Assembly (NCBI GenBank): GCA_963752965.1
Contig: CAVWAJ010000007.1
Span: 496,001-560,000, forward strand
Length of the DNA stretch: 64,000 nt
Reading direction: 5' to 3'
DNA from: QHXW01 sp963752965
GTDB lineage: Bacteria > Acidobacteriota > Terriglobia > Bryobacterales > Bryobacteraceae
Shown: positions 17,965 through 26,788 of the stretch, in pieces
Position numbering within the stretch: the first letter of the stretch is position 1
How the letters are laid out: each line of letters starts with the position of its first letter
Notes under the pieces: generated by a model
The model's input: the letters and a program-made list of their open reading frames with translations, nothing else
What the model was told of the DNA's origin: nothing
Databases searched by the model: none
Made by a program: the position numbers and the translations under genes

Positions 17965-18364
17965 ACATTCCTCCAGAGAAGCGGTGGGCATGATTCGATG
18001 GGTGTCGCAAGGCGACTTCCAGTAACAGTCCGATACACCGCACAGCTTCTCCCGGTCAATTCCTACTGGGATTGTTGTACTCTCTGGCAACGGAATCAAC
18101 GGAGACTCCCAGCCAAAACACGGCGTACATCGCTCCCTATGTTGGAGGAAGCGAACGGCGTCTATGATCGCCAGATTCGAAATCGCGTCCGCGCAGCCGA
18201 AGGCCTTGGCCTTTTCTTCGATAGCGATTCGCAAGGTGCCGTCGTTAAACCCGCAGACCAATGCTTCGGTTCTCGTCTTTCTGGTGTTGGTTAGTATACA
18301 GCAACGGACCGCCGCGATCTCACGGGCGTTTCATGAAGTTTTGGTTAATTTATCGAGACGGGCT
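17965..18364. other. About 400 bases without a supported gene
   Basis: If the coiled-coil gene starts at 17964, this interval holds only its upstream region. The minus frame is open back to 18261 without a good ribosome-binding site, and a plus frame is open to 18294; neither looks convincing. I see no strong promoter or structured RNA here. The right-hand edge runs into the repeat at 18365. Confidence 0.4.
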
Positions 18365-18434
18365 AGGTGTTCGGTGCTAGGTTGGGCGCTCGGGAGTTGG
18401 GGTGCTAGCACCTAACACCTGGCACCTAACACCT
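18365..18434. repeat. Short dispersed-type repeat with direct and inverted copies
   Basis: GCACCTAACACCT occurs twice in direct orientation (18408-18420 and 18422-18434), one base apart. An inverted, slightly diverged copy AGGTGTTCGGTGCTAGGT lies at 18365-18382, and GGTGCTAGCACC at 18401-18412 is a perfect palindrome. The unit can fold into a long hairpin. Its right end supplies the last codons and the TAG stop of the adjacent M16 peptidase gene. Confidence 0.65.
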
Positions 18435-19712
18435 GAGATCTTCTCTTCCGATCTTGAATCCGTTGAGGTTACCGAGCACCGTGAGCGCGATGTGCTTCTG
18501 GTCGAAGAAGGTCTGGGCGATGCGCTGCACGTCGTCGGCAGTGACCTGCTCGATGGAGTCCGCCAGCTCGTCCAAGGTGAAGAAGCGTTGGAAGTACATC
18601 TCCTGGCGCGCGAGGTTAGACATGCGGCTCGATGTCGATTCCAGGCTCAGCATCAGCGAGCCCTTCAGATGATCCTTGGCGCGGCGCAGCTCCTCATCGG
18701 TGATGCGCTCCTGCTTGAGCTGCTGGAACTCTTTAAGGATCGACTCGATCACCTTCCCCACGCTCTCGATCGACGTGCCCGCGTAAATGGAGAGGCAGCC
18801 GGTATCGCGGTAAGGATTCAGTTCCGAAAACACCGCATAGGCCAGACCCTGGCGCTCGCGAATATTCTGGAACAAACGCGAGCTCATGCCGCCGCCCAGC
18901 AGCGTGTTGAGCACATAGCAGCCGAAGCGATCCTCGTGAGGAATCGGATAAGACGGCACGCCCATGCAAAGGTGCACTTGCTCGAGCGACTTTTTGTTCC
19001 GCAGCGCGATGCGCGCGTGGGTAACGGGCGGACGCTCGGCCGGCAGAAGGTCGTAGGGCTTCATCGAAGCGAAATGTTCGCCGGCGAGGTCCGTCAGAAC
19101 CTTGTGCGTCAGATTTCCGGCCGCGGTGATCACCAGATTCATGGGCGAGTACGCGTGATGGTAGTAACTCTCCATCATCTGGCGGTCGAAGCGCTTCACG
19201 GTCTCGCGCGTGCCCAGGATCGGCTTTCCCAGCGGATGATCTTTCCAGAAATTCGAGGAGAAAATCTCGTGAACCAGGTAGTCGGGATTGTCCTCGTCCA
19301 TCTTGAGCTCTTCGAGGATGACGCCCTTTTCCTTGTCCATGTCCTCTTCGCGGAAGAGCGGATTGAGCACCAGGTCGCCGAGTACGTCGAAGGACAGCGG
19401 CAGGTGCTGGTCAAGCACCTTGGTGTTGAAGCAGACCATCTCCTTCGAGGTGAACGCGTCGAGATTGCCGCCGATGGAATCGACGGACCGCGCGATATCT
19501 TCGGCTGAGCGCTTTGACGTTCCTTTGAACACCATGTGCTCGATGAAGTGGGAAAGCCCGTTTTGCTCGGGCGTTTCGCGACGCGATCCGGTCCCTATCC
19601 AGATGCCCACTGAAACCGAGCGCACATGGGGCATGGTTTCGCTGATGACGCGGACGCCGTTCGGCAACGTAGTAGTTTCGATCTCTCGAACTGAAGCTGG
19701 CGAATTTTCCAT
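18426..19712 (-). CDS. M16 family zinc metallopeptidase
   Basis: A 428-residue inverzincin of the processing-peptidase type. The inverted zinc motif HxxEH is present as HFIEH (residues 55-59), followed by VILEELKMDED with the third zinc ligand region. The C-terminal half has the M16 inactive-domain pattern (GGGMSSRLFQNIRE). No signal peptide is visible, so it is probably cytoplasmic. The C-terminus ends in codons that lie inside a short repeat. The gene is divergent from rlmN. The length is typical for single-unit bacterial M16B proteins. Confidence 0.88.
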   Translation of the reverse strand: MENSPASVREIETTTLPNGVRVISETMPHVRSVSVGIWIGTGSRRETPEQNGLSHFIEHMVFKGTSKRSAEDIARSVDSIGGNLDAFTSKEMVCFNTKVLDQHLPLSFDVLGDLVLNPLFREEDMDKEKGVILEELKMDEDNPDYLVHEIFSSNFWKDHPLGKPILGTRETVKRFDRQMMESYYHHAYSPMNLVITAAGNLTHKVLTDLAGEHFASMKPYDLLPAERPPVTHARIALRNKKSLEQVHLCMGVPSYPIPHEDRFGCYVLNTLLGGGMSSRLFQNIRERQGLAYAVFSELNPYRDTGCLSIYAGTSIESVGKVIESILKEFQQLKQERITDEELRRAKDHLKGSLMLSLESTSSRMSNLARQEMYFQRFFTLDELADSIEQVTADDVQRIAQTFFDQKHIALTVLGNLNGFKIGREDLRC

Positions 19713-19799
19713 GAGAAAGCCGGCGGGATTCCTGCATCCTTTTTACCATTTTTAGGCCTTTCGCCGCCACCGGAGCGGGGCGTGCTAGACTGGAGGAAA

Positions 19800-20828
19800 A
19801 TGCCGCAAGCCCTTCTAGGCATGGAAGTTAGCGAAATACGGGAGGCTCTGGGACCGGAGCAACCCGAGTTTCGCGCCCGCCAGGTCTACGAAGCCCTGTA
19901 TCACTCGCAAGTTACTGATTTAATTAATATTACAACCCTTCCAGGAGCTCTTCGCGACCGTCTGGCCACCGAGCACACCGTGGGCCAGCCGACCGTCGAC
20001 CAGCGATTTGAGTCGAGTGACGGAACGCGCCGCTACCTGTTGCGCTTGGAAGACGGCCGGACGGTCGAGACCGTATGGATGCCGGAGGAGACGCGCGACA
20101 CGCTGTGCATTTCGAGCCAGGTGGGCTGCCCCGTGGATTGCAAGTTTTGCATGACGGCGCTGATGGGCCTGGAGCGCAACCTGACGGCGGGTGAGATCGT
20201 GGGCCAAGTGCTTTACGTGGCGCGCGACAACGGGCTGCTGGGCCAGGGCGCACGGCTGAACGTCGTCATGATGGGGATGGGCGAGCCGCTGTTGAACCTG
20301 CCTAACGTGGTGAAAGCCACGCGGATTTTGGCGGACCCACGCGGCGTGGGTTTATCGGAGAAACGCATCACGCTTTCGACGGCGGGGATTGTTCCGAAGA
20401 TCGCCGAACTCGGCGAGGAGCTGGTGCGGCCGAAGCTCGCCGTTTCGCTCAACGCCTCAACTGAAGAAATGCGGCAGGAACTAATGCCCATCACGCGCAA
20501 GTACCATCTCAAGGATCTGCTGGACGCCTGCCGCACATTCCCCCTACGGCCGTGGGAGAAGCTGACCTTTGAGTACGTGCTGCTCAAGGGCGTCAACGAC
20601 ACCGATGCCGACGCGCGCCGCGTGGTGAAGCTACTGGCCAACCTGAACTGCAAAGTGAACCTCATCGCGCTCAATCCGGGGCCGGGGATTCCCTATAAGA
20701 CGCCCGATACCGAGCGCGTGCTTTCGTTTCAGGCGATGGTGCGGCGCGCGATGCCGTGCTTCATCCGCAAGCCTAGGGGGCGGGACATTTTTGCGGCTTG
20801 CGGGCAGTTGAAGCGTAATTCGACGTAG
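19800..20828 (+). CDS. rlmN: Dual-specificity 23S rRNA / tRNA adenine C2-methyltransferase RlmN
   Basis: A radical SAM enzyme that methylates A2503 of 23S rRNA and A37 of some tRNAs. The cluster-binding CxxxCxxC is CPVDCKFC, the SAM-binding stretch MGMGEPLLN is present, and the C-terminal AACGQL carries the second catalytic cysteine of the family. The ATG at 19800 is used (342 residues); GGAGG lies only 3 bases before it, which is close, and an ATG at 19821 is an alternative. An upstream GTG at 19782 has no ribosome-binding site. It is divergent from the M16 peptidase. Confidence 0.92.
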   Translation: MPQALLGMEVSEIREALGPEQPEFRARQVYEALYHSQVTDLINITTLPGALRDRLATEHTVGQPTVDQRFESSDGTRRYLLRLEDGRTVETVWMPEETRDTLCISSQVGCPVDCKFCMTALMGLERNLTAGEIVGQVLYVARDNGLLGQGARLNVVMMGMGEPLLNLPNVVKATRILADPRGVGLSEKRITLSTAGIVPKIAELGEELVRPKLAVSLNASTEEMRQELMPITRKYHLKDLLDACRTFPLRPWEKLTFEYVLLKGVNDTDADARRVVKLLANLNCKVNLIALNPGPGIPYKTPDTERVLSFQAMVRRAMPCFIRKPRGRDIFAACGQLKRNST

Positions 20829-20894
20829 GGCAGCCCAGTCCCTGCAAAGTCTGGGATTGACCTCAGCTCCGAAAAGGCATACCATCATTCGGCC

Positions 20895-22565
20895 ATGCAC
20901 GCGCCTCACACCGAATCTGCTGTACCCTTCCTTGTTCTGCCGGACGCTGGTCCCGCAGACTGTCTTCCGCCGCTGGGCGCGAACCTGAAAGTACTCATGG
21001 TCTGGCCGAAATTTCCGCCGTCTTTCTGGGGCTTCGAGGGCGTGCTGGAGATGATTCCGGAGCGGGCGATGACGCCGCCTCTGGGCCTGATCACTGTGGC
21101 GGCACTATGCCCGCCGACGTGGAATATCCGCCTGATGGATCATGCATTCGAAGAAGTGCGCGACGAAGACATGCTGTGGGCCGACCTGGTGATGGTCAGC
21201 GCCATGCACGCGCAACGGACGGATGCGCGGGCGATTCTGGCGCGCGCGCGTGCGCTTGGGCGGCGAACCTTCATCGGTGGGCCGTGGGCCAGTACCGAAC
21301 CGGAGCTGTTGCTGTTGGAAGCGGACCACGTGCTGGTGGGCGAGGCCGAGGAGGCGTTTGCGGATATTGCAACGGCGCTCGAACAGGGCACGGCGCGGCG
21401 TTTGTACCGCATCTCCGACAAGCCCGACATGACGCGCAGCCCGGTGCCGCGCTACGACCTGCTGCGCAGGGACAAGTACACGTCGATGCCGGTGCAGTAC
21501 TCGCGCGGGTGCCCCTTTCAATGCGAATTCTGCGACATCATCACGATCTACGGGCGGCGGCCGCGGATGAAGACATCGGCGCAGGTGATCGCGGAACTCG
21601 ACACACTGCGTGAGCTAGGGTGGCGCAATGAAGTATTCATTGTGGACGATAACTTCATCGGAAATTACAATCAGGCCCTGCTGCTAACCCGCGACCTGGC
21701 GGCGTGGCAGGATCGGCACAATCGGCCGTTCTCGTTCTACACCGAGGCTTCGATCGATTTGGCGGACCGGCCCGAGCTATTGGCGACCATGGTGAATGCG
21801 AATTTCATGTACGTGTTTATCGGCATCGAGACGCCGTCTGGCGATGCTCTGAAGGAGTCGAAGAAGTTTCAAAACCTGCGCCACGATAACGCCGAGCAGA
21901 TTCGCGTGATCCAGCAGGCCGGCCTCTGGGTGTTGGGTGGATTTATTGTGGGCTTTGACTCCGACGATGAGGGCATTTTCGAGCGGCAACTGGAGTTCAT
22001 TGACCGGACGGCAATCGCCTGGGCCATGGCGGGTGTGTTGATGGCACCACCTACAACGGCGCTGTACGACCGGATGAAACGCGAAGGCCGCCTGTTAGAG
22101 GGCAGCCAAGCCACATCCAACTTCAGCGTTCCGAATTTCCGTACGATACTGCCGCCCGAGGTGCTACTGCGGGGGCTTAGCCGTCTTCTGAGCGGGTTGT
22201 ACGAAGCGGAGCCGTTCTTCAAGCGCGCGTGCCGCTCACTCGAAGTGTGGCAGCCGCGCGGGCAGCGGCCTCCGAGCCTGCCGTGGTCCTACAATCTGCG
22301 TGTGCTGTTCGCTTCCATGTGGCGGCAGGGGGTGCGTTCGAGCTACCGGCGGGCGTACTGGAAGTTTCTCTGGCTGATGACGTGGAACTGGGCGCGCCAA
22401 CCGGCGAAGATGTGGCTCGGATTCATGGTGCTGCTATCGGCGCACCATTTTGTGATCTATTCGCGCCAAGTGGCGGATGAACTGGAGCGAGAGTGCCAGG
22501 CGCTGGAGCAGGCCGAGATACCTTCTTCGATGGAGCCGGTCGCAGTAGCGGCAGCCGCGCTGTGA
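20895..22565 (+). CDS. B12-binding-type radical SAM protein with DUF4070-like C-terminus
   Basis: A 556-residue protein of the family that includes hopanoid C-2 methylase HpnP. Residues about 30-185 form a cobalamin-binding-like Rossmann domain (LMVWPKFPPSF, TFIGGPWAS, ADHVLVGEAEEAF). The radical SAM core follows, with CPFQCEFC as the CxxxCxxC and FVIGIET-like FIGIETPSGDAL. The C-terminus resembles DUF4070. The GCPFQCEFCD-IITIYGRRPRMKT stretch is typical of the broader family rather than diagnostic of HpnP. The product is a methyl- or radical-transfer enzyme of unknown substrate. No hopanoid genes lie nearby, and the convergent neighbour ends 10 bases away. Confidence 0.75.
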   Translation: MHAPHTESAVPFLVLPDAGPADCLPPLGANLKVLMVWPKFPPSFWGFEGVLEMIPERAMTPPLGLITVAALCPPTWNIRLMDHAFEEVRDEDMLWADLVMVSAMHAQRTDARAILARARALGRRTFIGGPWASTEPELLLLEADHVLVGEAEEAFADIATALEQGTARRLYRISDKPDMTRSPVPRYDLLRRDKYTSMPVQYSRGCPFQCEFCDIITIYGRRPRMKTSAQVIAELDTLRELGWRNEVFIVDDNFIGNYNQALLLTRDLAAWQDRHNRPFSFYTEASIDLADRPELLATMVNANFMYVFIGIETPSGDALKESKKFQNLRHDNAEQIRVIQQAGLWVLGGFIVGFDSDDEGIFERQLEFIDRTAIAWAMAGVLMAPPTTALYDRMKREGRLLEGSQATSNFSVPNFRTILPPEVLLRGLSRLLSGLYEAEPFFKRACRSLEVWQPRGQRPPSLPWSYNLRVLFASMWRQGVRSSYRRAYWKFLWLMTWNWARQPAKMWLGFMVLLSAHHFVIYSRQVADELERECQALEQAEIPSSMEPVAVAAAAL

Positions 22566-22575
22566 ATGTGCGCCC

Positions 22576-23658
22576 TTAGTGCGCGGGCACAAACTGCACG
22601 TTGATGAACACTTCGCGCTGGACCGGCACGATTCCGCGCCCGGCTGGACGACCGTAGTTGCTGCTGCGCACCAGTTGCAACGCCGCTTCACTGAGCGAGG
22701 CGTTGGCGACGTCGAGCGACTCCGCTTCCAGGACCTTGCCAGTAACATCCAGGACGGCGTGCACAATGACCGGCTGAATGGTTCCCGACGCGATCTGAGC
22801 ATTGGGCTGGACTTGCGGAAAACGCACGGGTCCGCGAATTACGACACCCGGACCTCGCATTTCTTCCGTGGGAGTGAACGAAGTGGAATCCACTGCTCCA
22901 GCATCTTGCAGGCCTTCGATCTGCATCTGAACCACCGGACTTCCGTTCTCTACGATCGAAATTTGACTGGCAATCGTGCTGCCGTGGAATTCGAAAGCGC
23001 TTGAGTAGTCGTAGACATTGTAGATACCCGGCGCTACCGAGTACGTCTGCAATAGGCCCGATTTTGGATCGACGCAGAACTCCTCTTCCTGCCACCGGCG
23101 GCCGGGCGTCGCCTTGACTTCGGATCGCGTGCCGGAAACCAGCGCGCAGGTAACCGGAGCGCCCTTCCAGGTGGCGCCAGCGGTGCGAATCAGCGCGTCG
23201 GCGAAGTTTCCGGAGACCGGCCAAAAGATGGCACTCCGGACTATTTGTAAGCGGAGCGGCAGATAGGCGTGAGCTTTCGTATCGTAAGCAGCCCCGTCAT
23301 AGTAGATTCGCGATTGCGAGTAATCGCCGAGATGGGCCGTCCAGCGCCAGGTTCCCGGCGTCATCCAGACTTCCTCCATCTCACCCGGCCCGGTATACGA
23401 AGTCTGGCCGCTCGAAACGAAGGAAACCTTGAGATCGAAGGGAGCGCCCGCGGGCGCATGCAGATGATTGTTCTGACGGGCGCGCTCCAGCAACGCCAGG
23501 ATGGTCGCCCGCTTGTCCGGAGTATCGGCGATTTGGACCGGGCCGGTGGCCAGCTCGAGTGGGTCGCTCGGAACCGGCGCCAGTTGATTCTGGCCAAACC
23601 CGGCGGTAACTGCCAGGCAAGCCGGGAAGAGAAGGCGCAGCAACCGCATTCGCAGCAT
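22576..23658 (-). CDS. Exported protein with TonB-C-like C-terminal domain
   Basis: A 360-residue protein with a signal peptide (LLRLLFPACLAVTAGFGQ). The C-terminal about 90 residues look like a TonB C-terminal fold: PVIVHAVLDVTGKVLEAESL, then EAALQLVRSSNYGRP and VFINVQFVP. The middle is beta-rich and unrecognised. There is no N-terminal membrane anchor beyond the signal peptide, so it is not a classical TonB. The ATG at 23658 has GGGGAG upstream; the open frame extends to 23781, but that part is not signal-like. Function is unknown; it is divergent from the phosphate transporter gene. Confidence 0.65.
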   Translation of the reverse strand: MLRMRLLRLLFPACLAVTAGFGQNQLAPVPSDPLELATGPVQIADTPDKRATILALLERARQNNHLHAPAGAPFDLKVSFVSSGQTSYTGPGEMEEVWMTPGTWRWTAHLGDYSQSRIYYDGAAYDTKAHAYLPLRLQIVRSAIFWPVSGNFADALIRTAGATWKGAPVTCALVSGTRSEVKATPGRRWQEEEFCVDPKSGLLQTYSVAPGIYNVYDYSSAFEFHGSTIASQISIVENGSPVVQMQIEGLQDAGAVDSTSFTPTEEMRGPGVVIRGPVRFPQVQPNAQIASGTIQPVIVHAVLDVTGKVLEAESLDVANASLSEAALQLVRSSNYGRPAGRGIVPVQREVFINVQFVPAH

Positions 23659-23789
23659 GTTACTCCCCGGTGCGAGTTTATCACGGGGGGTACTTACACC
23701 CGGCGCCGCAACGGAATTGTGACGCGATTGTAAATTGAATTTCACATCTGTTAGGTATTCTCTGCTGGTCGAGTTAACCAAGGAGAATT

Positions 23790-25409
23790 ATGGCTTCCGC
23801 AGCGGCAGTACCAACACCAGCAGCTAAACCTTCCTCTCTACTGGAGAAGAAGCTATCCAAAGGCCATGGGCGAACCCCGTTGCTTATTTTTGGAGTCGTC
23901 CTGCTCATCGGAGTGCTTTACACCGGGTGGAGTCTGGTGAACGATCTGGCCCAAGTGAAGTCGACGTCAATGTTCCCCTATCTGCTCCTGGGCTTCGCGC
24001 TCCTGGTGGCGCTCGGATTCGAATTCGTGAATGGATTTCACGATACGGCAAACGCCGTGGCGACCGTCATCTATACGCACACGCTCGACCCACACGTGGC
24101 TGTGATGTGGTCGGGCGCGTGGAACTTCCTGGGCGTGATGGTGTCGAGCGGCGCGGTGGCGTTTAGCATCATCTCGTTGTTGCCGGTGGAGTTGATCCTG
24201 CAAGTGGGCAGCTCAGCCGGATTCGCCATGGTGTTCGCACTGCTGGTGGCGGCGATCATCTGGAACCTCGGCACCTGGTCCTTGGGACTACCTGCCTCCA
24301 GCTCTCACACACTCATCGGATCGGTCATCGGCGTCGGCATCGCGAACCAATTGATGGCGGTGAAGACCGGTACGAGCGGCGTGGACTGGGGGCAGGCGGC
24401 CAACATTGGGAAATCGCTCCTGCTCTCGCCGATGGTGGGATTTGCGGTCGCGGCGCTGTTGCTTCTGGCGGTCAAGGCGATGATCCCAGACAAGCGCTTG
24501 TACCAAGCTCCCGAAGGCGATGCACCGCCACCGTTCTGGATTCGTGGGTTACTGCTGCTGACCTGCACCGGCGTGAGTTTCTTTCACGGCTCCAACGACG
24601 GACAGAAGGGCATGGGGCTCATCATGCTCATCCTGATAGGCACGTGGCCCACGGCGTATGCGCTCAACCACGCGGTGACGGTCAAACAGTCGCAGGACTA
24701 CATCGCCGTCTCCCGCCAGGCAGTCGATGTGCTTAACCACTACGTGAAGGGGGCCAGCGTGATGGCCGACCCGCGCGAAGACGTGACTGAGTACGTTCGC
24801 ACGCGCGAGTACAAGCCGAGCACAACGCTGGCCCTGCGCGAGCTCATTGGCGACATGGCCAATGAAATGTCGATTTTCAAACTGCTGGCGAATGTGCCGG
24901 TCGAACGCACCCGCAACTTCCGCAACGACATGTACCTGGTCAGCGAGGCGCTACGCCTCATGCAGAAATCCGGCCAGCCGGAGTTCACGGCAGCCGACGC
25001 GGAGGTACTGAAGAACTACAAAAAGCACATCGACACCGCGACGCGTTTCATTCCCACGTGGGTGAAGGTTGCCGTAGCACTGGCGCTCGGTTTGGGCACG
25101 ATGGTGGGCTGGAAGCGCATCGTGATCACGGTAGGAGAAAAGATCGGCAAGGACCACTTGACCTACGCGCAGGGAGCCGCGGCGGAGATTACGGCGATGG
25201 CCACGATCGGCGCGGCAGATGGTTTCGGCTTGCCGGTAAGTACCACGCACGTTCTTTCATCGGGCATAGCCGGCACGATGGCGGCGAATCACTCCGGACT
25301 GCAATGGGCAACGGTGCGAAATCTGCTGATGGCGTGGGTGCTCACGCTGCCGGCGTCGATTCTGCTGGCCGGCTTCCTGTTTTGGGTGTTCCGCAGCATG
25401 GCGGCATGA
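23790..25409 (+). CDS. pitA: Low-affinity inorganic phosphate transporter, Pit family
   Basis: Imports phosphate (as metal-phosphate) using the proton gradient. The two inverted-repeat signatures of the family are visible: GFHDTANAVATVIYT near residue 75 and FHGSNDGQKGMG near 265. About ten membrane helices are present, with a cytoplasmic loop of about 130 residues in the middle. At 539 residues it is slightly longer than E. coli PitA (499) because of a Pro/Ala-rich N-terminal extension. AAGGAG precedes the ATG. Polyphosphate kinase lies about 5 kb downstream but in a separate unit. Confidence 0.9.
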   Translation: MASAAAVPTPAAKPSSLLEKKLSKGHGRTPLLIFGVVLLIGVLYTGWSLVNDLAQVKSTSMFPYLLLGFALLVALGFEFVNGFHDTANAVATVIYTHTLDPHVAVMWSGAWNFLGVMVSSGAVAFSIISLLPVELILQVGSSAGFAMVFALLVAAIIWNLGTWSLGLPASSSHTLIGSVIGVGIANQLMAVKTGTSGVDWGQAANIGKSLLLSPMVGFAVAALLLLAVKAMIPDKRLYQAPEGDAPPPFWIRGLLLLTCTGVSFFHGSNDGQKGMGLIMLILIGTWPTAYALNHAVTVKQSQDYIAVSRQAVDVLNHYVKGASVMADPREDVTEYVRTREYKPSTTLALRELIGDMANEMSIFKLLANVPVERTRNFRNDMYLVSEALRLMQKSGQPEFTAADAEVLKNYKKHIDTATRFIPTWVKVAVALALGLGTMVGWKRIVITVGEKIGKDHLTYAQGAAAEITAMATIGAADGFGLPVSTTHVLSSGIAGTMAANHSGLQWATVRNLLMAWVLTLPASILLAGFLFWVFRSMAA

Positions 25410-25414
25410 TAAAG

Positions 25415-26332
25415 CTACGCGGCCCGGCGCGCGCTTGCGTCCCGGCCACCCTGTAGCACGCGCCGGAACGCCTCCAGTTGATACGCGGGACCGAGCGCAA
25501 AAGCGGTGCCGGCCAGGAACCAGGCAAACCAGCCTAAAGCGTGTGCCTGTTCCGGCAGATGGTTTTGCCAGAGCAGGATGTCGCCCGCCGCGTGGAGAGC
25601 GATACCCGCGGCGAAAGCGCCCCAGCATTTGGCGATCAGCCCCCATCCCGTACCGAACACCGGGCGCAGAATGCAGAACGCCTCAAACAGCAGCACGATG
25701 AGGAGCGGGTCGTTGGGCCATCCGAGAATCTGAAAGCCGCTGTTCGCTTTCCCGGTCCGCAACAGGGCCTGCAAGAGCTTGGCTTCGTGCACCGTGTACA
25801 TGACGAGCGCGACCGCCAGCAGCCCGGCCCAGCGCCCCAGATGGGGGAACAGGCCGGAACGGCGGTAGGCCCGCAACACAAAGGAGAGGCCGCACGCCAG
25901 AAGCGTCATCTGGAAGGGGCCGTTCATCAGCAGTCCCACGCGTGCGAATAAGCGGATGGCCGGAGCAGGCCATCCGGTGCTTGTGTACATGAGTGGATTC
26001 AAGTGCGTGTAGGCGCCCAATACTTGCGTACAGATGCTACCCAGGCATTGTGCGCCAGCGGCCCACATGATGAGAAGCCATGCCTGCCGCAGCAGGTCGC
26101 TCTTTGAGAATTGCCGCCAGCACCGCCAACTGAGCCAGAGCCCGGCGGCGCTCGCGCTCACCAGAAACAAGGCGCCTGGGTAACGCAGGAAGTCCACGAG
26201 CAGGGTGGCCTTGCCCGTCAGCGAGGCAACCACCGCGATGACCATCGCGATGGCCAGGTGAGCCACCGTAATCGCGCCGATCAGCCACGGAAGCGGTGGC
26301 GCCGGGGTCCAGAGTTTTCTGAGTGCGTTCAT
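25415..26332 (-). CDS. Polytopic membrane protein in an ECF sigma operon
   Basis: A 305-residue protein with about eight hydrophobic helices, starting WLIGAITVAHLAIAMVIAVVA. I do not recognise its family. Its ATG overlaps the stop of the anti-sigma gene by four bases (ATGA), so it is the third gene of the sigma / anti-sigma operon. Because that anti-sigma has no membrane helix, this protein could be its membrane partner or the signal sensor. That is inference. It converges on pitA five bases away. Confidence 0.65.
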   Translation of the reverse strand: MNALRKLWTPAPPLPWLIGAITVAHLAIAMVIAVVASLTGKATLLVDFLRYPGALFLVSASAAGLWLSWRCWRQFSKSDLLRQAWLLIMWAAGAQCLGSICTQVLGAYTHLNPLMYTSTGWPAPAIRLFARVGLLMNGPFQMTLLACGLSFVLRAYRRSGLFPHLGRWAGLLAVALVMYTVHEAKLLQALLRTGKANSGFQILGWPNDPLLIVLLFEAFCILRPVFGTGWGLIAKCWGAFAAGIALHAAGDILLWQNHLPEQAHALGWFAWFLAGTAFALGPAYQLEAFRRVLQGGRDASARRAA

Positions 26333-26781
26333 GGTTGGCCTGCGGCGAGATCCCCTGTGAAATCCACTCCGTCAATGGCACGGCTGGCGAGCACAGCGGC
26401 GGCTTTCTCCCCGAGAAATGCGGCAAACATAGGAAGCACGTTAGGGTGATTCTGTTGTGCGCCCAGCTCCTTGGTAACCGATTCGGCCGCTCGCGAGCCA
26501 AAGAACAGTTGCAATTGCGATGCGACACGCTCCCGAACCTCCGGCTTCACGGCCTCACCCTGCGCCAGTTGCCACTCTCGCAATCCTTCGAGCAGGGTGG
26601 CGAGACCTTGCTCGAGCCGCGGTTTTTCCACCGGGATCCGTGCCCCCATCGAAATCAGCTGCTCGAACTCTGCCTCCAGGCGCTCCAGCTCCTGGCGGCA
26701 CTCGGCGCAGCATTCGAGGTGTGCCGCCATCTTTCCTGCCGGGCGACGGGCAAGTTCCCCGTCCCGGTAGGCCACCAGCAT
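26329..26781 (-). CDS. Zinc-binding anti-sigma factor (soluble)
   Basis: A 150-residue protein with the zinc anti-sigma motif HxxxCxxC (HLECCAEC) near the N-terminus, preceded by MLVAYRDGEL, the standard opening of these proteins. It should bind the ECF sigma factor encoded just upstream. No transmembrane helix follows, which is unusual compared with membrane-anchored homologues. The start is uncertain. The ATG at 26781 lies 7 bases after the sigma stop but lacks a Shine-Dalgarno. An ATT at 26796, just before His-Pro-Asp-Ile-Glu, has GGAG 7 bases upstream and would give the more usual N-terminus. Confidence 0.8.
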   Translation of the reverse strand: MLVAYRDGELARRPAGKMAAHLECCAECRQELERLEAEFEQLISMGARIPVEKPRLEQGLATLLEGLREWQLAQGEAVKPEVRERVASQLQLFFGSRAAESVTKELGAQQNHPNVLPMFAAFLGEKAAAVLASRAIDGVDFTGDLAAGQP

Positions 26782-26788
26782 TTCAATA

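Noticed and set aside
18365..18434. Repeat block as a CRISPR array
   Set aside because: Units are 13 bases with a 1-base gap and an inverted copy; there are no spacers and no cas genes.
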